From assembly GCA_018268835.1 (NCBI GenBank), contig JAFDVU010000025.1, forward strand, positions 1-55,016: 55,016 nt of DNA. Direction: 5' to 3'. Origin of the DNA: Acidobacteriota bacterium. GTDB taxonomy: Bacteria > Acidobacteriota > Terriglobia > Bryobacterales > Bryobacteraceae. The position numbers were made by a program, and so were the translations under genes. Each line of letters opens with the position of its first letter. Within the stretch, counting starts at the first letter, position 1. This document shows, piece after piece, positions 18,107 through 25,288 of the stretch. The notes under the pieces are model-generated. The model made no database searches. It was not told the DNA's origin and worked only from the letters and a program-made list of their open reading frames with translations.

Positions 18107-18289
18107 TTACTTCGACTGGCTGCCTTCGCCCTTCTGCTGCTTCTTGGAACTCTTGTGGGCGCCCTTTTTGTGCGCCTTGGTGGTGGCCGGCTTGTTCTGG
18201 CTCGGCGGGTTCTGCGCCGGAGTGCTCTGCGCAAACGTCAGGGTCGTGAAAGCCGCGGCCAGTGCGACGGCGAGAAAGCTCTTCTTCAT
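18107..18289 (-). CDS. Small exported basic Lys/Thr-rich protein (Asr-like, copy 2)
   Basis: A 60-residue preprotein from ATG 18289. A signal peptide (MKKSFLAVALAAAFTTLTFAQ) is followed by a mature part with NPPSQNKPATTKAHKKGAHK and a Lys/Ser/Gln-rich end. It is a paralog of the gene at 17672-17881: same order of signal peptide, NKPA-T-T block and HKK/HRK cluster. A GGGAGA element precedes the start. It is transcribed divergently from the sensor kinase gene at 18448 with 158 bp between them, so the two-component system is a candidate regulator. Role unknown; binding of acidic envelope polymers or acid protection are possibilities. Confidence 0.72.
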   Translation of the reverse strand: MKKSFLAVALAAAFTTLTFAQSTPAQNPPSQNKPATTKAHKKGAHKSSKKQQKGEGSQSK

Positions 18290-18420
18290 TTCGATTCTCC
18301 CGGGCGAGCCGTTTGCCCGCCACAGTTTCATGGTGCGCCGGATGCGCCGGAAACTCGATAGCCTCGGCAGGCTACGCCGGCCGCCGAATTCGGGGTGGGG
18401 CGGATTAACGTTCTTTAGGA
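18290..18420 (-). promoter_or_regulatory. Duplicated leader/promoter region of basic-protein gene, copy 2
   Basis: Counterpart of 17882-18016. In transcript direction: CCTAAAGAACGTTAATCCGCC, GAATTCGGCGG, the GCCTGCCGAGGC hairpin, a GTTTC...GAAAC pair flanking two CCGGCGCA copies, and a CGGGC-9 nt-GCCCG hairpin directly before GGGAGA. The stems are kept relative to copy 1 although loop sequences differ. Confidence 0.5.
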
Positions 18421-18447
18421 CGCCGCATTAGCCCGCATCGGGGATAC

Positions 18448-19791
18448 ATGGAAACCGCGCGCCCGCGCGATACTAAATACGCAATGGTGCCCAGGCAGAT
18501 CACCCGACAGCGCATCTTCCGCGTCATGATCGCCGGTTTCGGACTGGTGATCCTCCTCCTCGCGGCGGCCGCGGTGGTCGGCATCCGCAATATCGACGAT
18601 ATCCAGGAGACGGCGCGCGGCCTGCTCCGCGAGCAGTCCGTCAGCCGCCGCCTCATCGACGAATTGCAGAGCCAGCAGACCAGTTTGAGCGAAGTCTTCG
18701 GCATCCTGGCGCGCGATCCCGATTCGGTCGACTACACCCAGATCATGGCCCAGCTCGACGAAGCCGACCGCGACATCGACCGCATCGCCGCCGAGGGCGA
18801 GAAGACCCCCGACCGTGCCCTCTGGACGCGCCTGCGCGCGGCCTCCAGGAACTTCTCGAGCGAGGCCCGCCGCCTGCTTTCCGTGGATGAACCGGAGACC
18901 TTCCAGTCCATGGACCTCTTCCGCTATCACGGGGCGTTCGCCAGCGTGGTGGCGCGGCTGCTCGAAGCCGAGTACACCAAGCTCAACGCCGCGCAGACGG
19001 AGATTGACCGCCGCACCGCGCGCCTTTCCCGCATCTCCTTCGCCTTCGCCGGAGCCGCGCTGCTGCTGGCGCTGGTGTTCGCCGTCTTCACCGTGCGCAT
19101 GGTGGCGCAACTCGTGGAGCGGCTCGAATGGCAGACCGCGGAGCTGAGCCGCGTCTCCTGGCACATGCTCGAGGCCCAGGAGGATACCGCCCGCCGCTTC
19201 TCCCACGAACTGCACGACGAACTCGGCCAGTCCCTCACCGCGGTCAAAACCAACCTGGCCGCCATGCAGCACGCGGGCTGCGATCCCGCCCGCCTCGGCG
19301 ATTGCCTGCGTCTGGTCGACGAATCGATCGGCAACGTGCGCCAGATGTCCCAATTGCTCCGCCCCACCATCCTCGACGATTTCGGACTCGAAGCCGGCCT
19401 GCGCTGGCTCGCCGAAGGCTTTCAGACGCGCACAGGCATCGAGGTCGCCGTCGAATCCGCCCACCCCGCGCGCCTGCCCGACGAAACCGAAACGCACCTC
19501 TTCCGCATCGCGCAGGAGGCCCTCACCAACGTCGCGCGGCACGCGCACGCCAAGCGCGTCGATATCCGGCTGGAGCCGGCGCCCGGCGGTGTACGGCTGC
19601 GCATCGCCGACGATGGCCGCGGCCTCGCCCCCGGATCCGCCAACGGACGCGGACTCGGCATGATCGGCATGCGCGCCCGCGCCCGCAGCGCCGGCGGCGA
19701 CGTCGCCGTCGAATCCAAACCCGGCCGCGGTGTTGTAATTGAAGTTCGGGTGCCCGTTCACAATGAAGCGAACACGAATCTTGCTGGCTGA
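18448..19791 (+). CDS. NarL-type (HisKA_3) sensor histidine kinase
   Basis: A 447-residue membrane sensor kinase. Two spans (about 27-47 and 195-218) enclose a helical sensor region of roughly 145 residues with no named domain. The dimerisation/phosphoacceptor domain is HisKA_3 (HELHDELGQS, phospho-His about 256), and an HATPase_c domain follows (IAQEALTNVARHA, RIADDGRG, GRGLGMIGMRAR). It overlaps the response regulator start by 29 nt. An alternative ATG at 18484 has a TACTAAAT element 9 nt or so upstream and also keeps the first membrane span. The stimulus is unknown; the divergent basic exported proteins suggest an envelope or pH stress role, as inference only. Confidence 0.88.
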   Translation: METARPRDTKYAMVPRQITRQRIFRVMIAGFGLVILLLAAAAVVGIRNIDDIQETARGLLREQSVSRRLIDELQSQQTSLSEVFGILARDPDSVDYTQIMAQLDEADRDIDRIAAEGEKTPDRALWTRLRAASRNFSSEARRLLSVDEPETFQSMDLFRYHGAFASVVARLLEAEYTKLNAAQTEIDRRTARLSRISFAFAGAALLLALVFAVFTVRMVAQLVERLEWQTAELSRVSWHMLEAQEDTARRFSHELHDELGQSLTAVKTNLAAMQHAGCDPARLGDCLRLVDESIGNVRQMSQLLRPTILDDFGLEAGLRWLAEGFQTRTGIEVAVESAHPARLPDETETHLFRIAQEALTNVARHAHAKRVDIRLEPAPGGVRLRIADDGRGLAPGSANGRGLGMIGMRARARSAGGDVAVESKPGRGVVIEVRVPVHNEANTNLAG

Positions 19792-20398
19792 CGATCACGC
19801 CGTGGTAAGGCAGGGGTTCAAGATGATCCTCGGCGCGCAGAGCGATATGGAGATCGTCGGCGAAGCCGCCAACGGGCGCGAAGCCGTCGAACTGGCCGAG
19901 CAGATCCGGCCCGATATCGTGGTCATGGACGTGGCCATGCCGGAACTCAACGGCATCGAAGCCACCCGCCGCCTCTCCGGCAGCGTGCCGCATACCCGCA
20001 TCATCGCCCTCAGCATGCACAAGGACTCCGTCTACGTCCGCGAAATCCTGCGCGCCGGCGCCCGCGGCTACCTGCTCAAGGACTCCGGCGCGGAGGACCT
20101 CGTGCGCGCCATCCGCGCCGTCGCCGGCGGCGAAAGCTGGCTCAGCCCCGCGGTCTCCAACGCCGTCCTCGACGATTACCGGCGCCACGTCACCAACCCC
20201 ATCGACCTGCTCACCAGCCGCGAGCGCGAAGTCCTCCAAATGCTCGCCGAGGGTAAGACCAACAAGGAAATCGCCGTGGTGCTGAATTTGAGCGTCTACA
20301 CCGTGGACGCCCACCGCGGACGCATCATGGAAAAGCTCAACCTGCACAGCATCAACGAACTGGTGCGCTTCGCCGTGCGCAACGGCCTCATCGATTGA
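19763..20398 (+). CDS. NarL/LuxR-family response regulator
   Basis: A 211-residue regulator starting at ATG 19763 (MKRTRILLADDHAVVR); the frame is open to 19739 but those codons lie within the kinase gene. The receiver domain has the acidic pair D10/D11, phospho-Asp D56 (VVMDVAMPELNG) and the late Lys in LLKDSG. The C-terminal LuxR-type helix-turn-helix is intact (LTSREREVLQMLAEGKTNKEIA, VDAHRGRIMEKL). It is the obvious partner of the HisKA_3 kinase encoded immediately upstream. Confidence 0.9.
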   Translation: MKRTRILLADDHAVVRQGFKMILGAQSDMEIVGEAANGREAVELAEQIRPDIVVMDVAMPELNGIEATRRLSGSVPHTRIIALSMHKDSVYVREILRAGARGYLLKDSGAEDLVRAIRAVAGGESWLSPAVSNAVLDDYRRHVTNPIDLLTSREREVLQMLAEGKTNKEIAVVLNLSVYTVDAHRGRIMEKLNLHSINELVRFAVRNGLID

Positions 20399-20410
20399 CG
20401 CGGGCGTCCG

Positions 20411-21616
20411 CTACGCGTCGCCCGCGCCGAACCGGTAGCCTTCCCATCGCGCCACCACCGCCGAAGCCAGGCAGTTGCCCAGCACGTTCACCGACGTGCG
20501 CGCCATGTCCAGCAGCGCGTCCACCCCGAGCAGGATGCCCACCCCCTCCATCGGCAGGTGGAATGTGACCAGCGCGCCCGAAAGGATCACGAGCGCGGCG
20601 CGCGGCACGCCGGCCACACCCTTGCTCGTCAGCATCAGCGTGAGCATCATCATGAGTTGATCGCCCAGGCTCATGTGGATGCCCGCCGCCTGCGCCACGA
20701 ACAAACTGGCCAGCGAGAGGTAGAGCGTGCTGCCGTCGAGATTGAAGCTGTAGCCCGTCGGGATCACGAATCCCACGATGTGCTTGGGCACGCCGAAGCG
20801 CTCCATGTTCTCCAGCGCCAGCGGCAGCGCGGCTTCGCTCGACGCCGTGGAGAACGCGATCAGAAACGGCTCGCGCACCGCGCGATAGAACGCGCCCGCT
20901 GGAATCCGCGCCACCAGGATGACCCCGCCCAGCACCAGCACTACGAACAGCACCAGCGCCGCGTACATGGTCAGGATCAGCTTGCCCAGGCCGAACAGCA
21001 CCGCCAGTCCCTTGCTGCCCACCGTCACCGCGATGGCCGCGCCCACGCCGAAGGGCGCCAGGTACATCACGTACTTCGTGTAACGGAACATCACCTCGGC
21101 CAGCGCGCCGCAGAAGTTGACCACCGGAATCGCCTTCTCGCCCGTGGCCGAGCAGGCGGCGCCGAACAGGAAGGCGAACACCACCAGTTGCAGCACGTCG
21201 TTGCGCGCCATGGCGTCCACTACGCTCGCCGGGAAGGTATGCTCCACCACCGTGGCCAGCGTCGCCGGCGGCGCCGGAGTGGCCGCTTCCGCCGCCGTGT
21301 GCGCGATCGGCACGCCGTCGCCGGGCCGCACCAGGTTCACCACCCCCAGCCCGACGAACAGCGCCAGCGTGGTGACGATTTCGAAGTAGAGGATCGCCTT
21401 CCCGCCGATGCGTCCCATGTGCTTGCCGCCGCCGCCCCCGGCGATGCCGTACACCAGCGTCCCGAACAACAGCGGCGCGATGATGGAGCGGATCAGCCGC
21501 AGGAAGACCGTGCTCACCACCCCCGATTGTTTCGCCGCGTCCGGCGCCACCAGGCCGAAGGCGATTCCGGCCGCCATTCCGATGAAGATCCACGCCGTCA
21601 GCGAGGGCCGCTTCAT
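20411..21616 (-). CDS. Dicarboxylate/amino acid:cation symporter (DAACS family)
   Basis: A 401-residue inner-membrane symporter of the GltP/DctA type, about eight spans plus two re-entrant loops. Family signatures are present: a Ser-rich loop version (AFSTASSEAALPLALENMERFGV), the PTGYSFNLDGSTLYLSLASLFVAQ motif that binds substrate and sodium/proton, and MLTSKGVAGVPRAALV. It takes up C4-dicarboxylates or acidic amino acids. Translation starts at ATG 21616, overlapping the nadK stop by 4 nt (ATGA), so it is the last gene of a coupled operon. The longer upstream frame lies within nadK and is rejected. Confidence 0.9.
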   Translation of the reverse strand: MKRPSLTAWIFIGMAAGIAFGLVAPDAAKQSGVVSTVFLRLIRSIIAPLLFGTLVYGIAGGGGGKHMGRIGGKAILYFEIVTTLALFVGLGVVNLVRPGDGVPIAHTAAEAATPAPPATLATVVEHTFPASVVDAMARNDVLQLVVFAFLFGAACSATGEKAIPVVNFCGALAEVMFRYTKYVMYLAPFGVGAAIAVTVGSKGLAVLFGLGKLILTMYAALVLFVVLVLGGVILVARIPAGAFYRAVREPFLIAFSTASSEAALPLALENMERFGVPKHIVGFVIPTGYSFNLDGSTLYLSLASLFVAQAAGIHMSLGDQLMMMLTLMLTSKGVAGVPRAALVILSGALVTFHLPMEGVGILLGVDALLDMARTSVNVLGNCLASAVVARWEGYRFGAGDA

Positions 21617-22473
21617 CGTTCTCCCCACTTCAGCTTCTGGCGCAGCACGTCGAAGAACATCTGCCGCGGCGGACGGATCAGGTGCAGCGCGTAGTGCGAA
21701 CTGTGGCACACCACAGTATCGTTCTGCCGCAGCGGTGTGCTTACCTGCCCGTCGATCGTGAGGTTCACCGTTTCGTCGGAATCACGCGAGATCACCCGGA
21801 TCACGCTCGTGTCCGGCACCAGCAGCGGCCGGTTGGTGAGCATGTGGGGGCAGATGGGCGTGATGCACAGCGCCGGCACCGCCGGGAAAATGATCGGGCC
21901 GCCCGCCGAAAGCGAGTACGCGGTGGAGCCGGTGGGGGTCGAGATGATCAGCCCGTCGGCTTTGTACGCGCACACGAACTGCGCGTCTACGTAGGTATCC
22001 AGATCGATCATGCGCGCGATCGAGATCTTGTTGATGACCGCGTCGTTGAGCGCGTCGTACGCCGCCAGCACCGTCTCCCCGCGCATCACCTCCACGTGCA
22101 TCTTGCGGCGCCTGGCAATGCGGTGTTCGCCGCGCAGCGCGCGCTCGAGTTCGGGAAACACATCGTCCACCGAGATCGCCGTCAGGAAGCCGAGCCCGCC
22201 CAGGTTCACCGGGAACAGCGGGACCTCGCGCCGTCCCATGGCGCGCGCCGCGCTCAGCAGCGTACCGTCGCCGCCCAGCACGATGATCAGGTCGCAACGT
22301 TCCGGCACGCTGTCGCGTGCCATGCCCGTCACTCCCACGTAGGCGCCGGTGGGTTCGTCCATGCGCACCTCGATGCCGCGCTGATCGAGCCATTCGAGCA
22401 GCCTGGGCACCAGGCCGTGCGCCGCCGGGGCATTGGGTTTGGAGATGATTCCGACCGTCTTAATGATGGGCAT
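21613..22473 (-). CDS. nadK: NAD kinase
   Basis: A 286-residue ATP-NAD kinase that makes NADP in the cytoplasm. The diagnostic GGDGT motif lies at residues 67-71, the ND pair of the NAD site is in YDALNDAVI, and the conserved PTGSTAYSLSAGGPI loop is complete. Length matches bacterial NadK. Its start overlaps tlyA by 14 nt and its stop overlaps the symporter start by 4 nt. TlyA-NadK adjacency is common in bacteria. Confidence 0.95.
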   Translation of the reverse strand: MPIIKTVGIISKPNAPAAHGLVPRLLEWLDQRGIEVRMDEPTGAYVGVTGMARDSVPERCDLIIVLGGDGTLLSAARAMGRREVPLFPVNLGGLGFLTAISVDDVFPELERALRGEHRIARRRKMHVEVMRGETVLAAYDALNDAVINKISIARMIDLDTYVDAQFVCAYKADGLIISTPTGSTAYSLSAGGPIIFPAVPALCITPICPHMLTNRPLLVPDTSVIRVISRDSDETVNLTIDGQVSTPLRQNDTVVCHSSHYALHLIRPPRQMFFDVLRQKLKWGER

Positions 22474-23182
22474 AGAGCAGGAACTCCTTGTTGCCTTCGG
22501 CGCCGGCGATGGGGCTCTCCATCAGGTCGGTCTGAAAGTCCAGTTCGCGCACGGCCCGTTCCACCCGTTCGCAAGCGGCGCGGTGCAGTTCGGGATCGCG
22601 CACGATCCCGCCTTTGCCCACCTGGCCCTTGCCCACTTCAAACTGCGGTTTGACCAGTATAACCATCCGCCCTCCGGGGCGTAGCAGCGCGCGCGCCGGA
22701 CCCACGATCATGGTCGCGGAGATGAAGCTCACGTCGCAGCAGACGAAGCCGGCGGGCTCGCCGATTTCTTCCGGCGCGATTTCCCGCGCGTTGATGCCCT
22801 CGTGCGCCACCACCCGCGGGTCCGTGCGCAGCTTCCAGTCCAATTGCCCCACCCCCACGTCCACGGCGTGCACGCGCGCCGCGCCCGCCTGCAGCAGCAC
22901 GTCGGTGAATCCGCCGGTGGAGGAGCCGATGTCCACGCACACTTCGCCGGCCACCGCGATCTTCCAGTGGGCCAGCGCGCCGGCCAGTTTGAAGCCGCCG
23001 CGACTGACGTAGGGCGGCCGGGCGAGCACCTCGATCGCCGCGCCCTCCTCCACCGCCTGGCCCGGCTTGAGCGCCTTCTGCCCGTTCACCCGCACCTCGC
23101 CGGCCATGATCAGCGCCTGCGCCTTCTCGCGGGAATCGGCGAGTCCGCGTTCCACCACGAGCCGGTCCAGGCGCGCCTTCAT
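22460..23182 (-). CDS. tlyA: TlyA-family rRNA 2'-O-methyltransferase
   Basis: A 240-residue protein starting at ATG 23182, with an N-terminal S4 RNA-binding domain (LDRLVVERGLADSREKAQALI, VRVNGQKALKPG) and an FtsJ/RrmJ-type Rossmann methyltransferase domain (CVDIGSSTGGFTDVLLQAGA, VHAVDVGVGQLDWKLR). TlyA enzymes methylate 16S and/or 23S rRNA riboses and are also annotated as hemolysins; the methyltransferase role is the better supported. Start overlaps the ispA stop by 4 nt. Confidence 0.93.
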   Translation of the reverse strand: MKARLDRLVVERGLADSREKAQALIMAGEVRVNGQKALKPGQAVEEGAAIEVLARPPYVSRGGFKLAGALAHWKIAVAGEVCVDIGSSTGGFTDVLLQAGAARVHAVDVGVGQLDWKLRTDPRVVAHEGINAREIAPEEIGEPAGFVCCDVSFISATMIVGPARALLRPGGRMVILVKPQFEVGKGQVGKGGIVRDPELHRAACERVERAVRELDFQTDLMESPIAGAEGNKEFLLYAHH

Positions 23183-24060
23183 GACTTGCGTTGCACGATC
23201 AGGTCCGCCAGTTCGTGCAGCCGCTGCGCACGGCCGCCGAACGGCTCCAGCACGGCGTGCGCGTGCCGGCATTCGCCCTGCGCCATCAGCCGCGAAGTCT
23301 CCAGGCCGTAGACCGCGGGGAATGTGATCTTGTGCTGTGCCGCGTCCTTGCCGGCGGTCTTGCCCAGGGCTTCGGAGGATGCTTCCACGTCCAGAATGTC
23401 GTCCACAATCTGAAAGGCGAGCCCGATGTGCTGGCCGTAGCGCGAGAGCGCCTGGTATTGGCCTTCGTCCGCGCCCGCGTAGATCGCGCCCATCCGCAGG
23501 CTGGCGCGGAGCAGTGCCCCGGTTTTGGCGCGATGGATGGATTCGAGCAGCGCCGCTTCCGGCGCTTTGCCTTCACCCTCCAGGTCGGCCACCTGTCCGC
23601 CGATCATGCCGCCCACGGTGCCGCTCGCGGTGGAGAGTTCGCCGATCAGTTTCACCACGCGCGCCGCCGGCGCGGGGAGTTCCGCCAGCACCTGGAACGC
23701 GATCGTCAACAGCGCGTCGCCCGCCAGGATCGCCATGGCGTCGCCGAACACCTTGTGGTTGGTCGGCTTCCCGCGCCGGTAATCGTCGTTGTCGAGCGCC
23801 GGCAGGTCGTCGTGAATCAGCGAGTAGGTGTGGATCATCTCCAGCGCGCACGCCGCCGCCGTCACGCCGTCGTCGGCATCGCTCACCGTGCGCGCCGCCT
23901 CGATGCACAGGATCGGGCGGATACGCTTGCCGCCGGCGAAGAGGCTGTAGCGCATCGCGCGGTGTATGGTTTCAGGCGCCGAGGTTTCCGGCGGGACCAG
24001 GCGGTCGAGTTCGGCATCCACCAGCTTCTGCTGTTGGGCCAGGTATTCGCGCAGGTTCAT
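23179..24060 (-). CDS. ispA: Polyprenyl (farnesyl/geranylgeranyl) diphosphate synthase
   Basis: A 293-residue trans-prenyltransferase. The GGKRIRP motif, first Asp-rich motif DDLPALDNDD (residues 84-93) and second Asp-rich motif (IVDDILD) are intact, as needed for Mg-dependent condensation of IPP with allylic diphosphate. The inserted residues within the first motif are typical of bacterial short-chain FPP synthases, so product chain length C15-C20 is likely. It sits between xseB and tlyA with 4-nt overlaps at both ends, the classical xseB-ispA order. Confidence 0.93.
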   Translation of the reverse strand: MNLREYLAQQQKLVDAELDRLVPPETSAPETIHRAMRYSLFAGGKRIRPILCIEAARTVSDADDGVTAAACALEMIHTYSLIHDDLPALDNDDYRRGKPTNHKVFGDAMAILAGDALLTIAFQVLAELPAPAARVVKLIGELSTASGTVGGMIGGQVADLEGEGKAPEAALLESIHRAKTGALLRASLRMGAIYAGADEGQYQALSRYGQHIGLAFQIVDDILDVEASSEALGKTAGKDAAQHKITFPAVYGLETSRLMAQGECRHAHAVLEPFGGRAQRLHELADLIVQRKS

Positions 24061-24317
24061 GCTTTGTCGGAGGTCTCCGGAGCAAACGGCTCGGCCGCCA
24101 TCTTGCCTTCCTTGCGGATCAGCATCTCGACACGGGTTTCCGCCTCCTGGAGCTGTTTACGGCATACCTCGCTCAATCCCATGCCGCGTTCGAACAGTTC
24201 GATGGAACGTTCGAGCGAGAGATCGCCCGCTTCCAGTTCGTTGACCAGCTTCTCCAGTTCGTCGAGCGACTGCTCGAAGGACTCCACCGGCTTGGCGCCC
24301 CCGTTGTTTTCGGCCAT
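24057..24317 (-). CDS. xseB: Exodeoxyribonuclease VII small subunit
   Basis: An 86-residue, all-helical protein with the XseB signature (SFEQSLDELEKLVNELEAGDLSLERSIELFERGM). It forms the exonuclease VII complex with XseA, which is not encoded in this window. First gene of the xseB-ispA-tlyA-nadK-symporter operon; its stop overlaps ispA by 4 nt. The start lacks a Shine-Dalgarno and is preceded at 6 nt by a TAGAAT box. Confidence 0.94.
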   Translation of the reverse strand: MAENNGGAKPVESFEQSLDELEKLVNELEAGDLSLERSIELFERGMGLSEVCRKQLQEAETRVEMLIRKEGKMAAEPFAPETSDKA

Positions 24318-24323
24318 CGCCTT

Positions 24324-24329
24324 ATTCTA
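24324..24329 (-). promoter_or_regulatory. -10 box of the xseB operon, leaderless arrangement
   Basis: On the minus strand TAGAAT ends 6 nt before the xseB ATG. Transcription would begin at or within one or two nucleotides of the start codon. Confidence 0.45.
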
Positions 24330-24381
24330 GCGTGCACCGGACTCCGCGGTTCCCTTTCGCCCGCGCCCAAATTCAGGGCTG

Positions 24382-24411
24382 TTGCGCGCGCCTACTGCTA
24401 ACACATACAAT
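24382..24411 (+). promoter_or_regulatory. Putative tatA promoter
   Basis: TTGCGC (24382-24387), 18-bp spacer, TACAAT (24406-24411). The start codon lies 18 nt after the -10 box, leaving a very short leader that just contains the GGAGG ribosome binding site. Confidence 0.5.
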
Positions 24412-24429
24412 GAGGGGGAAGGAGGCCGT

Positions 24430-24600
24430 ATGCGATCAATTGGCTTTCCTGAGCTCCTTGTGATTCTGGCGGTTGCCACGCTGTTGTTCGGCGGTAAGAA
24501 AATCCCGGAAGTCGCTAAGGGCCTGGGTGAAGGAATTCGCAACTTCAAGACTGCTTTGAAGGGTGACGAAGATAAAGTCGAAGAAAAGAAGCAGGCGTAG
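24430..24600 (+). CDS. tatA: Sec-independent translocase subunit TatA/TatE
   Basis: A 56-residue protein starting at ATG 24430 after AAGGAGG; the upstream ATG at 24382 would add a non-membrane extension and lacks an RBS. A single N-terminal span ([22 protein letters not shown]) with the FGxKK hinge is followed by an amphipathic helix ([18 protein letters not shown]) and a short charged tail. TatA oligomers form the passage for folded Tat substrates; tatC is not in the window. The Tat-like leader of the aldo/keto reductase at 6796 would be a client. Confidence 0.92.
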   Translation: MRSIGFPELLVILAVATLLFGGKKIPEVAKGLGEGIRNFKTALKGDEDKVEEKKQA

Positions 24601-24662
24601 CTTCGAGGAGCGGCCCGCAAGTTGGGCCGGACTTCGTCTCGGCTTCACAGGTTATCGAACAT

Positions 24663-24708
24663 AAAAAACCCCGCGAGCCCGGTTGGGTCCGCGGGGTTTT
24701 TGGTTTTG
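24663..24708. terminator. Bidirectional intrinsic terminator between tatA and the HU gene
   Basis: A-run, ACCCCGCG stem, 14-nt loop that can add a CCC/GGG pair, CGCGGGGT stem, then TTTTTGGTTTT. The A-run on one side and T-run on the other let it stop transcription from both convergent genes. Confidence 0.85.
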
Positions 24709-24721
24709 TATCAGGCCCTGG

Positions 24722-25024
24722 TTACTTCTTCTTCGGCGGAACGATGGCATCCTTGGCCGGCTTGGCGACGCGGAACTTCACCGTCTTTTTGGCCGGAATC
24801 TTGATGGCTTCGCCCGTTGCCGGATTGCGGCCCATGCGCGCCTTGCGCTCCACGCGCACCAGACGGCCGATACCGGGCAACACGAACACGCCGTTCTTCT
24901 TCACTTCCGTGATAGCTGTGGAAGCGAGAGTGTCGAGCATCTGACGCGCTACCTTGTTGTTCACTTCGCAAGCTTCGGCGAGCGTTCTCACCAGTTGCGT
25001 CTGGGTCATTCTCGTATTCGCCAT
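24722..25024 (-). CDS. HU/IHF-family DNA-binding protein
   Basis: A 100-residue nucleoid protein starting at ATG 25024 after AGAGGAG. The HU fold is clear: helical half (MTQTQLVRTLAEACEVNNKVARQMLDTL), the beta-arm with RMGRNPATGEAIKIPA that intercalates in the minor groove, and VKFRVAKPAK. A Lys/Pro tail (IVPPKKK) extends the family core. In-frame upstream codons to 25219 are promoter/leader sequence, not protein. A consensus promoter lies about 110 bp upstream. Confidence 0.93.
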   Translation of the reverse strand: MANTRMTQTQLVRTLAEACEVNNKVARQMLDTLASTAITEVKKNGVFVLPGIGRLVRVERKARMGRNPATGEAIKIPAKKTVKFRVAKPAKDAIVPPKKK

Positions 25025-25064
25025 AAATCTCCTCTTGATTCTCCCGTGGCGTGAAACCGCCACT

Positions 25065-25085
25065 TCGAACATCGAACATCGAACA
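25065..25085. repeat. Three tandem TCGAACA heptamers in the HU leader
   Basis: Three perfect copies of TCGAACA run head to tail between the HU promoter and start codon, about 40-60 nt before the ATG and about 40-60 nt after the predicted transcription start. No known regulator site is recognised; it could bind a protein in DNA or RNA or be a replication-slippage product. Confidence 0.6.
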
Positions 25086-25131
25086 TTTTCCTGCCGAACG
25101 ATCCAACGAACGCCGGTCCGGAACGATTTCA

Positions 25132-25160
25132 ATAATACGGGAAGGGTCCGGTGATGTAAA
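25132..25160 (-). promoter_or_regulatory. Sigma-70-type promoter of the HU gene
   Basis: On the minus strand TTTACA (25160-25155), 17-bp spacer and TATTAT (25137-25132) form a near-consensus promoter. It predicts an approximately 100-nt leader for the HU mRNA. Confidence 0.65.
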
Positions 25161-25174
25161 GAGCAAATCCACAG

Positions 25175-25202
25175 AAAAAGCCCGATTTTGCGGGGTTTTT
25201 TT
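25175..25202. terminator. Intrinsic terminator after the recA operon
   Basis: AAAAA-G-CCCG-6 nt-CGGG-G-TTTTTTT: a short GC stem extended by A/T pairing with runs on both sides. It lies 87 nt downstream of the RecA-like gene and just upstream of the HU promoter, so it separates the two leftward units. Confidence 0.7.
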
Positions 25203-25288
25203 GCATATGGTGCGCTCAAACCCCCATTTGACGGGGATTTCGCGCATCCAGGGGCCGTTCCCCGGCTCCCGGGGTCGCGCCAAACCCC

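Noticed and set aside
17882..18420. c-di-GMP, cobalamin or other known riboswitch
   Set aside because: Some short GGGCAAAC-like bases recall GEMM sequence, but the conserved core and pairing of known classes are absent on inspection.
25064..25086. CRISPR or LexA interpretation of the TCGAACA repeats
   Set aside because: Only 7-bp units without spacers, and no GTTC half-site to complete a GAAC palindrome.
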